NCBI RefSeq assembly: GCF_004348735.1
Contig: NZ_SMKT01000061.1
Coordinates: 1-46,842 of the forward strand
From: Actinomadura sp. KC06
GTDB lineage: Bacteria > Actinomycetota > Actinomycetes > Streptosporangiales > Streptosporangiaceae
Direction: 5' to 3'
DNA: 46,842 nucleotides
Shown: piece after piece, positions 41,272-46,842 of the stretch
Layout of the letters: the number at the start of each line of letters is the position of its first letter
How positions within the stretch are numbered: position 1 is the first letter of the stretch
Position numbers and translations under genes: made by a program
Notes under the pieces: model-generated
Told to the model about the DNA's origin: nothing
What the model saw: the letters and a program-made list of their open reading frames with translations, nothing else
Database searches by the model: none

Positions 41272-42413
41272 CAGACCCCCAGCATCCGGCGGCCGATGAT
41301 GTCCTTCATGATCTCGTTGGTGCCGCCGTAGATCGACATCGCGCGCCCGTCCCGCCAGGCCCGCCCGACCGCGCACTCCTCCATGTACCCGTACGCGCCG
41401 TGCAGTTGGACGCACGCGGTCAGCACGCGGGAGTTCAGGTCCGCACACCACCACTTGGCCTGCGCGGCCTCCTCCGCGGACAGCCCGCCCTCGGCATGGG
41501 CCGCGATCTGCGCGTCGATGAAGGCCTGGGTGACATCCAGTTCGGTGCGCATCGTGGCGAGCTGGAAGCGGGAGTTCTGGAAGGAGCCGATGGGCCGTCC
41601 GAAGGCATGGCGCTCCTTGCAGTAGGCCAGGGTCTGCTCGAAGGCGGTCCGCGCATGCGCGAGGGCCATCACCGCGATCGACAGGCGTTCCTGTGGGAGC
41701 ATCGCCATCAGGTGGTAGAACCCGCGGCCCTCCTCGCCGAGGAGATTCCCGGCCGGGACGACCACGTCGTCGAAGAACAGCTCGGCCGTGTCGGCCGCGT
41801 GCTGGCCGAGCTTGTCGAGATTGCGTCCCCGGCCGAATCCCGCCCGGCCGGACTCGACGACGAGGAGGCTGAGGTCGCGCCGGGCGGTCTCGCGGTCCCC
41901 GGTGCGGCAGACGAGGATCACCAGGTCGCTGTTGATGCCGTTCGAGATGAAGACCTTGCTGCCCCGGACGATGTAGTCGTCGCCGTCCCGCACGGCGCGT
42001 GTGGCGATCGCGGCCAGATCCGACCCGGTATCCGGCTCGGTCATCGCGATCGCGCCGACGAGTTCTCCGGAGCACAGGCCGGGCAGCCACCGTTCCCGCT
42101 GAGCCGGCGTCCCGTATCGGACGAAGTACGGCACGACGACGTCGGCGTGCGTGGAGATCCCGAGACCGGCGTTCAGGACACCGGCCCGGCACATCTCCTC
42201 AAGCACGATGGCGTTGAAACGGAAGTCCGGGCGGCCGGCCCCGCCGAACTCCTCCGGCACGCCGAGTGCCAGCAGTCCCGCCTCCCCGGCCTTGCGGAAG
42301 ACGGCCTTGTCGGTGACGCCGGCGCGTTCCCACTTTTCGAAGTAAGGGGTGATCTCCCGGGCGATGAAGGAGCGGACCGACGTCCGGAAGAGGTCGCGAT
42401 CGTCATGGAAAAT
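41271..42413 (-). CDS. Acyl-CoA dehydrogenase with probable ATT start codon
   Basis: 380 aa. No ATG, GTG or TTG is suitably placed in frame near the start of homology (IFHDDRDLFRTSVRSFIARE). An ATT at 42413-42411 has AGGAG with a 7-base spacer upstream and begins where relatives begin with Met. The nearest in-frame GTG (42539) lies within the upstream gene and lacks a ribosome binding site. Domains are complete: GVPEEFGGAGRPDFRFNAIV, AMTEPDTGSDLAAIATRAVR, FGRPIGSFQNSRFQLATMRT and LHGAYGYMEECAVGRAWRDG with a Glu for the catalytic base. An acyl-CoA dehydrogenase for short or branched chains is likely. Confidence 0.85.
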   Translation of the reverse strand: MFHDDRDLFRTSVRSFIAREITPYFEKWERAGVTDKAVFRKAGEAGLLALGVPEEFGGAGRPDFRFNAIVLEEMCRAGVLNAGLGISTHADVVVPYFVRYGTPAQRERWLPGLCSGELVGAIAMTEPDTGSDLAAIATRAVRDGDDYIVRGSKVFISNGINSDLVILVCRTGDRETARRDLSLLVVESGRAGFGRGRNLDKLGQHAADTAELFFDDVVVPAGNLLGEEGRGFYHLMAMLPQERLSIAVMALAHARTAFEQTLAYCKERHAFGRPIGSFQNSRFQLATMRTELDVTQAFIDAQIAAHAEGGLSAEEAAQAKWWCADLNSRVLTACVQLHGAYGYMEECAVGRAWRDGRAMSIYGGTNEIMKDIIGRRMLGV

Positions 42414-42439
42414 GGCTGGTCTCCTCGGGTATGCGGCTC

Positions 42440-43318
42440 CTACGCCGTCCTGATCGACTCGACGATGTCGGGGAGCGCGGCGGCGATGTCGTCCACGGGA
42501 AGGTCGTAGACCGACTCGCGCCGTTCCCCGATCTGCCACGGCGCGAGCAGGAAGGAGTCCACACCCAGCTCGCGGAGAGCGGTCATCCGGGCGCGTGTCA
42601 CCGTGCCCCGGATTCCCGTCCGGATCTCGAACGGACGGTCCTCGGTGCCCGCCTCGGCGCGTGCCTCGGCGAGCCGCGCGAGGATTCCGGCGAGCTCTTC
42701 CACCGAGTGGTTCGCGCCGACCCAGCCGTCCGCGTACGCCGCGCAGCGCCGCAGAGCGGCATCGGACGTCCCGCCGACGAAGATCGGGAGGGCGCCCGGC
42801 GGGGGCGGGTTCACCGCGACCGGGGCGAAGGAGAAATGCTCGCCGTCATGGGCGACGAGATCGCCGCTCCACAGCCGCCGCAGCAGCGGCAGCATCTCGT
42901 TCAGGACGGCGCCCCGCCTGCCGAAGTTCTCCTGCCCCAGAGCCTCGAACTCCTCGCGGAGCCAGCCGGCGCCCACACCCAGGTCGAAACGCCCGCCGCT
43001 CATCGCCGCCACCGTCGCCGCCCCCTTCGCCAGGGGCACCGGGTGCCGCAGCGGCGCGATGAGGACCGCGGTCATGAACCGGGCGCGGGTCGTGGCGGCG
43101 GCGAGCGCGGCGGCGACGACGAGCGGATCGGGAAGCGACACCTCGGGTGGCAAGGTGACCGGCTTCGCGCCACCGTAGGGATACGGCGATGCGAAGGTGC
43201 CCGGCACACAGGGGTGATCCGAGAGCGCGAGACCGGTGACACCGGCCTCCTCGGCGGCGAGCGACAGCCGCCGCAGACCGTCCGCGGGCAGGAAAGGCAG
43301 CGAGAGCCAGACCTGCAT
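42440..43318 (-). CDS. LLM class (F420-dependent-type) oxidoreductase
   Basis: 292 aa from ATG 43318; a GTG at 43354, overlapping the previous stop, would add 12 residues. Luciferase-like barrel segments: MQVWLSLPFLPADGLRRLSL, GLALSDHPCVPGTFASPYPY, VLIAPLRHPVPLAKGAATVA, GGRFDLGVGAGWLREEFEAL and PIFVGGTSDAALRRCAAYAD. This group commonly uses coenzyme F420 in actinobacteria, though FMN use is possible. The substrate is unknown; a role in reducing or oxidising an unsaturated or carbonyl intermediate is inference. It lies just upstream of the ATT-start dehydrogenase. Confidence 0.87.
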   Translation of the reverse strand: MQVWLSLPFLPADGLRRLSLAAEEAGVTGLALSDHPCVPGTFASPYPYGGAKPVTLPPEVSLPDPLVVAAALAAATTRARFMTAVLIAPLRHPVPLAKGAATVAAMSGGRFDLGVGAGWLREEFEALGQENFGRRGAVLNEMLPLLRRLWSGDLVAHDGEHFSFAPVAVNPPPPGALPIFVGGTSDAALRRCAAYADGWVGANHSVEELAGILARLAEARAEAGTEDRPFEIRTGIRGTVTRARMTALRELGVDSFLLAPWQIGERRESVYDLPVDDIAAALPDIVESIRTA

Positions 43319-43350
43319 GGCCGTCCGGACGGCCCCACGTGCCGGTGCGG

Positions 43351-44574
43351 TCACTGCCTCGTCGCGGGCGGCTCGGGCAGCTCCAGGTTGAACACCCGCG
43401 CGGCGTTGGTCTGCATGACCTTGCGCTTCACCTCGTCCGAGAGGCCCGCGAGCTCCTTGTGCGCCACCTCGATCGAGTTCGGCCACGTCGAGTCGGTGTG
43501 CGGGTAGTCGGTCTCGATCATCACGTTGTCCACGCCGATCTTCTCGATGGCGCCGACACCGAAGGGGTCCTCGATGAAGCAGCCGAAGATGTGCTGCCGG
43601 AACCGTTCCGACGGCAGGACGGACAGGTCGAGGCCGCCGAGGTCACTGCGGTCGCCGACGGAGCCCGTGGTGAGGTCACCGCCGCCGAAGTCGCCCTTGG
43701 CCGCCCAGGCCCGGTGCACCTCGACCACGTGGTCGCAGCGCTCCAGCACGTAGGGGATCCAGCCGATACCGCCTTCGGAGAGGCACAGCTTGAGGTCGGG
43801 GTACCGCGGCAGCCACGGGCTGAAGAGCCAGTCGATGCACGCGGCGGCCGTGCTGGCGACCGGCGTCAGCGCGATGACCCCGGCCATCGGCATGTCGGGG
43901 GACGTGGCCGGCAGCCGCGAGGACGAGCCGAGATGCATGCAAATCGGCATCCCCGTCTCGGCCGCCGCGGCGATCATCGGCTCCCAGTGACCGCTCGGGT
44001 CATGGATGGACGGCAGGCCCAGCTGGTACGGATTCTCGCTGAAGGCGATCGCCCGCGCGCCCATCGCCGCGGTGCGCTCGATCTCCTCGGCCGCCAGGCG
44101 CGGGTCCCAGAGCGGGAGGATGATCATCGGGATCAGCCGGCCCGGCGCGGTGGCGCACCATTCCTCGATCATCCAGTCGTTGTAGGCCTTGACGCACGCG
44201 AGGCCGAGTTCGCGGTCGTCGGCCTCGGTGAACGCCTGGCCGCAGAACCTCGGAAACGACGGGAACGACAGCGAGGCCAGCACCCCGGCACGGTTCATGT
44301 CCTCGATCCGGGCGGCCGGTTCATAGCAGCCCGGTCGCATGTCCTCGTAGGTCACCGGAAGCGGACTGAACTCCTCCCGCTTCTTGCCCGCGGCGGCGGA
44401 CAGCCCCGTGGTCGGCATCCGCTTGCCCTCGAAGACCCACGCCTCGCCCTGATCGTCCCGCACGATCCGCGGGCCGGCCTCCTTGAGCCCGGCCGGCAGC
44501 CGGTCCTGCCAGACATGCGGTGGTTCGAGCACGTGGTCGTCGACAGAGACCAGCCAGTCGAGCGAAATCTCCAT
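43351..44574 (-). CDS. Amidohydrolase-2 family metal-dependent hydrolase
   Basis: 407 aa from ATG 44574, with GGAG inside an upstream ATGGAGGCG. Probable metal ligands: LVSVDDHVLEPPHVW (Asp-x-His), MPICMHLGSSSRLPA (His), LKLCLSEGGIGWIPYVLE (Glu) and MIETDYPHTDSTWPNS (Asp). Motif spelling is close to the amidohydrolase at 27,693 and different from 34,625, so 27,693 and 43,351 may be related by duplication. A reaction on a CoA thioester or ring intermediate is plausible but unproven. It is followed within 33 bp by the luciferase-like gene. Confidence 0.88.
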   Translation of the reverse strand: MEISLDWLVSVDDHVLEPPHVWQDRLPAGLKEAGPRIVRDDQGEAWVFEGKRMPTTGLSAAAGKKREEFSPLPVTYEDMRPGCYEPAARIEDMNRAGVLASLSFPSFPRFCGQAFTEADDRELGLACVKAYNDWMIEEWCATAPGRLIPMIILPLWDPRLAAEEIERTAAMGARAIAFSENPYQLGLPSIHDPSGHWEPMIAAAAETGMPICMHLGSSSRLPATSPDMPMAGVIALTPVASTAAACIDWLFSPWLPRYPDLKLCLSEGGIGWIPYVLERCDHVVEVHRAWAAKGDFGGGDLTTGSVGDRSDLGGLDLSVLPSERFRQHIFGCFIEDPFGVGAIEKIGVDNVMIETDYPHTDSTWPNSIEVAHKELAGLSDEVKRKVMQTNAARVFNLELPEPPATRQ

Positions 44575-44594
44575 GATCGCCTCCATTCGTGTGG

Positions 44595-45404
44595 TCACGA
44601 CGTCCGTGCCGTCGCGGTGGGCGTGCTGATGCCGCGTTGGGCGACGTAGGCGTCGAGCGAGTCCCGGAACTGCGGTAGCGCGAACGTTTCGCTCTCGGAC
44701 GCGAACGCGAAGTCGATCACGCTCGCGATCGCCCTGCTCATGTGGATGTTGATGGCGCGTTTGGTGTCGGCGAGCGCCTGTTGCGGTTGCCGCACCAGCC
44801 GCTCGGCCAGCGCATGCGCCCGCGGTAGCACTTCGCCGGCCGCCACGACGTGGTTCGCCAGGCCGATGCGCTCGGCGGTGACCGCGTCGATGCGGTCGCC
44901 CGTGAACAGGTACTCCTTCGCGCGAAGGACGCTCATCATGAGAGGCCAGGCCAGCACCCCGCCGTCGGCCGCGACGACGCCCAGGCTCACGTGCGGATCG
45001 GCCATGAAGGCCCGCTCGCTCATGTAGACGACGTCCGACATCACGGCCAGACTGCATCCCAGGCCGACCGCCGGGCCGTTGACGGCGGCGATGATCGGCT
45101 TGGGAAAGGCCAGCATTTCGGTGACGATGCGCCGCGCCTCCGCCATCGTCCGATAGCGGTACCGGGGGTCGCTGGAGACCCGGGCGAGGAACTCCATGTC
45201 GCCCCCGGCGGCGAAGGCCTTTCCCGCACCGGTGAAGACCACCGCCCGGACCTCTTCGTCATCGCGCAGCCGGCCCCATACCTTCGCCAGCTCCGCGTGC
45301 ATCTCCTCGTCGACGGCGTTGAGCCGGGCGGGACGATTCATCGTCACCGTTCGTATCGGGCCGTCGCCTTCGACGAGCAGCACGGGTGGTCCGCTGCCGT
45401 TCAT
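44595..45404 (-). CDS. Crotonase-fold protein lacking the usual Glu pair
   Basis: 269 aa from ATG 45404 with GGAGG upstream. Crotonase motifs are complete up to the oxyanion hole (FTGAGKAFAAGGDMEFLARV; NGPAVGLGCSLAVMSDVVYM). At the position of the catalytic Glu the sequence is FMADPHVSLGVVAADGGVLA, with His138 where PE is normal. This subfamily is common in mycobacteria and other actinobacteria and is often annotated enoyl-CoA hydratase without proof. It may be an isomerase, a hydrolase or a decarboxylase. The gene is the first in the minus-strand run before the divergent thiolase. Confidence 0.87.
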   Translation of the reverse strand: MNGSGPPVLLVEGDGPIRTVTMNRPARLNAVDEEMHAELAKVWGRLRDDEEVRAVVFTGAGKAFAAGGDMEFLARVSSDPRYRYRTMAEARRIVTEMLAFPKPIIAAVNGPAVGLGCSLAVMSDVVYMSERAFMADPHVSLGVVAADGGVLAWPLMMSVLRAKEYLFTGDRIDAVTAERIGLANHVVAAGEVLPRAHALAERLVRQPQQALADTKRAINIHMSRAIASVIDFAFASESETFALPQFRDSLDAYVAQRGISTPTATARTS

Positions 45405-45578
45405 AAACACCAGCCTCCGTCGGAACTGACCCAAGTATTAGCGGACGATCACGTTTCCGAACAGATTCAACGGATGCCATTACCCGTACTGCCACCCTGC
45501 CGTTCCGGTGTCTCCGAAAGGCCGGTGGTTCACATTGACGTACATTTGCTCAGCCGATGAAATGAATCTGGAGGAACC
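45405..45578. promoter_or_regulatory. Divergent control region of thiolase and crotonase genes
   Basis: This 174 bp region separates the minus-strand crotonase and the plus-strand thiolase. A possible promoter for the thiolase is TTGACG (45535-45540), 17 bases, then TGAAAT (45558-45563), which would give a short leader. I found no clear TetR-type palindrome, though the probable TetR gene beyond the thiolase would be expected to bind here. Confidence 0.35.
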
Positions 45579-46745
45579 ATGCCCGAAGCCGTCATCGTGG
45601 ACGCCGTCCGCACCCCTATCGGCAAGCGCAAGGGATCGCTCGCCGACGTCCACCCCGTCGACCTGTCCGCGTACGTGCTCCGGTCGCTGCAAAAGCGCAC
45701 CGGGATCGATCCCGAGGTGATCGACGACGTCGTCTGGGGCTGTGTGAACCAGGTCGGCGACCAGGCCGCGCAGGTGGGCCGTTACGCCGTACTGGCGGCG
45801 GGCTGGCCGGAGACCGTACCGGGCGTCACGCTGAACCGCGCGTGCGGGTCGAGCCAGTCGGCCCTCGACTTCGCGGCCGGCATGGTGATCGCCGGACAGT
45901 ACGACGCCGTGGTGGCCGGCGGCGTGGAGACGATGACCAGGGTGCCGCTCGGCGCCGGCCGCGATCTCGGCCGGCCGTTCGGCCCGCTGGCCCGCGCCCG
46001 GTACGCGGCGGACCTGACCGGCGGCGACTTCCCGAACGAGGATTTCCACCAGGGCATCGGCGCCGAGCTGATCGCCCACCGGTGGGGCCTGTCCCGGCGG
46101 CGGCTCGACGAGTACGCCGCGCGCTCCCACGAACTCACGGCCGCCGCGATCGACGCGGGCGCGTTCGACGGGCAGCTCGCCCCGATCCCGGGCAAGCCGG
46201 AGTTCACCGCGGACGAGGGCCTGCGCCGTGGGACCACGGCCGAGACGCTGGCGGTGCTCAAGCCGTCCTTCCACGAGGACGGGCTGATCCACGCGGGCAA
46301 CGCCTCACAGATCTCCGACGGCGCCTCGGCCGCGCTGATCACCACCCCGGAGAGGGCGCGGGAACTCGGGCTCACCCCCATCGCCCGCTACCACTCCGGT
46401 GCGGTCTGCGGCGCCGATCCGCTGATGATGCTCACCGGCCCGATTCCGGCCACCCGGAAGGTACTGGGCAGGTCCGGGCTCTCGGTCTCCGACATCGGGG
46501 TCTTCGAGGTCAATGAGGCGTTCGCCCCGGTCCCGCTGGCCTGGCAGGACGAGCTGGGCGTCGACGAGGCGGTCCTCAACCCGCTCGGCGGGGCGATCGC
46601 CGTCGGCCATCCCCTGGGCGCGTCCGGCACGATCCTGATGACGCGGATGCTGCATCACATGCGGGACAAGGGCATCCGCTACGGCCTGCAGACCATGTGC
46701 GAGGGCGGCGGCACCGCGAACGCCACCATCGTCGAGCTTCTTTGA
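45579..46745 (+). CDS. Acetyl-CoA acetyltransferase (thiolase, FadA-like)
   Basis: 388 aa from ATG 45579 with a GGAGG site (CTGGAGGAACC). Thiolase catalytic set: nucleophile Cys89 in LNRACGSSQSALDFAAGMV, His in NPLGGAIAVGHPLGASGTIL and the second Cys in TMCEGGGTANATIVEL. The EVNEAFAPVPLAWQDEL segment is also classical. Full length, so it should perform the last step of beta-oxidation, releasing acetyl-CoA or propionyl-CoA. It is divergent from the minus-strand cluster and followed by a convergent probable TetR regulator. Confidence 0.94.
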   Translation: MPEAVIVDAVRTPIGKRKGSLADVHPVDLSAYVLRSLQKRTGIDPEVIDDVVWGCVNQVGDQAAQVGRYAVLAAGWPETVPGVTLNRACGSSQSALDFAAGMVIAGQYDAVVAGGVETMTRVPLGAGRDLGRPFGPLARARYAADLTGGDFPNEDFHQGIGAELIAHRWGLSRRRLDEYAARSHELTAAAIDAGAFDGQLAPIPGKPEFTADEGLRRGTTAETLAVLKPSFHEDGLIHAGNASQISDGASAALITTPERARELGLTPIARYHSGAVCGADPLMMLTGPIPATRKVLGRSGLSVSDIGVFEVNEAFAPVPLAWQDELGVDEAVLNPLGGAIAVGHPLGASGTILMTRMLHHMRDKGIRYGLQTMCEGGGTANATIVELL

Positions 46746-46754
46746 TCGACGGGG

Positions 46755-46769
46755 ACGGCGGGCCGCCGT
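46755..46769. terminator. Short convergent terminator-like hairpin
   Basis: ACGGCG-GGC-CGCCGT, a perfect 6 bp stem with a 3-base loop between the thiolase stop and the end of the convergent partial gene. No T-run follows, so it is only suggestive. Confidence 0.35.
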
Positions 46770-46776
46770 GCCGCGC

Positions 46777-46842
46777 TCAGGCATAAGCGCGCAAGAACGT
46801 GTCCACCCCGTCGGCGAGGATCTCGTCGACCCCCTCCCACCC
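46777..46842 (-). CDS. C-terminus of a probable TetR-family regulator (cut by window edge)
   Basis: Only 21 residues before the stop at 46777-46779 are visible, ending WEGVDEILADGVDTFLRAYA. A helix of this type, with a run of Asp/Gly, Thr-Phe-Leu and a terminal Ala-Tyr-Ala, is common at the end of TetR regulators. The family assignment rests on this short tail and on position beside a catabolic cluster, so it is tentative. Confidence 0.4.
   Translation of the reverse strand, partial: GWEGVDEILADGVDTFLRAYA

Noticed and set aside
1..46842. CRISPR array, tRNA, rRNA or insertion sequence with terminal repeats
   Set aside because: No regularly spaced repeats, no tRNA-like cloverleaf and no intact transposase were seen. 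Only a recombinase fragment remains.
21246..46842. KstR or KstR2 type operator sites that would mark a cholesterol regulon
   Set aside because: No sequence matching the known spacing of either palindrome was found in the intergenic regions read, and several core sterol-degradation genes are absent.

Overview
The window is high-GC DNA from an actinomycete. The evidence is the strong G/C bias at codon third positions, frequent GTG starts, GGAGG-type ribosome binding sites, and the families present: GAF-ANTAR regulators, STAS, SigB/SigF-type sigma factor, DUF2795, DUF2243, F420-type luciferase-like oxidoreductase and paired FadE-like dehydrogenases. A Streptomyces/Actinomadura-like soil genus fits best, but the genus is inference.

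Region 1 (about 1-17,100) is an accessory, visibly decaying stretch. Intact genes include a DUF2243 membrane protein, a DUF2071 protein, an SDR oxidoreductase overlapping a STAS gene, three GAF-ANTAR regulators, a UlaG-like metallo-hydrolase, two DUF2795 genes and a small hydrophilic protein. Between them lie many broken genes whose homology jumps between frames: cysteine dioxygenase, a fourth GAF-ANTAR, an SDR fragment, a STAS gene with a nonsense codon plus frameshift, a SigB/SigF-type sigma factor, CtaG, ChaB, a DNA methylase and a serine recombinase tail. Much of this set belongs to stress and partner-switching regulation.

Region 2 (about 17,100-20,900) is a secretion-oriented island. It holds a beta/gamma-crystallin-like I36 family protein, a secreted protein ending in a NucA/NucB-type nuclease domain (10 bp downstream), a strong terminator, a cytosolic protein of unknown role, and a Tat-exported peptidoglycan amidase.

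Region 3 (about 21,246-46,842) is a large, intact, mostly minus-strand catabolic cluster, entered abruptly at a truncated LysR gene. It encodes a P450, a zinc alcohol dehydrogenase and an aldehyde dehydrogenase (translationally coupled), an acyl-CoA synthetase, four acyl-CoA dehydrogenases (two adjacent and probably heteromeric), three crotonase-fold proteins, an HSD10-like SDR, two thiolases, a CoA-transferase relative without the usual catalytic Glu, three amidohydrolase-2 proteins, a ThDP-dependent enzyme, a cupin, a flavin reductase, DoxX, a luciferase-like oxidoreductase and the tail of a probable TetR regulator. The logic is oxidation of an alkyl or methyl group to an acid, CoA activation, beta-oxidation, and C-C bond hydrolysis or cleavage of a bulky, probably cyclic substrate. 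I cannot match the gene order to a described pathway, so this cluster is the best candidate for a new system in the window.
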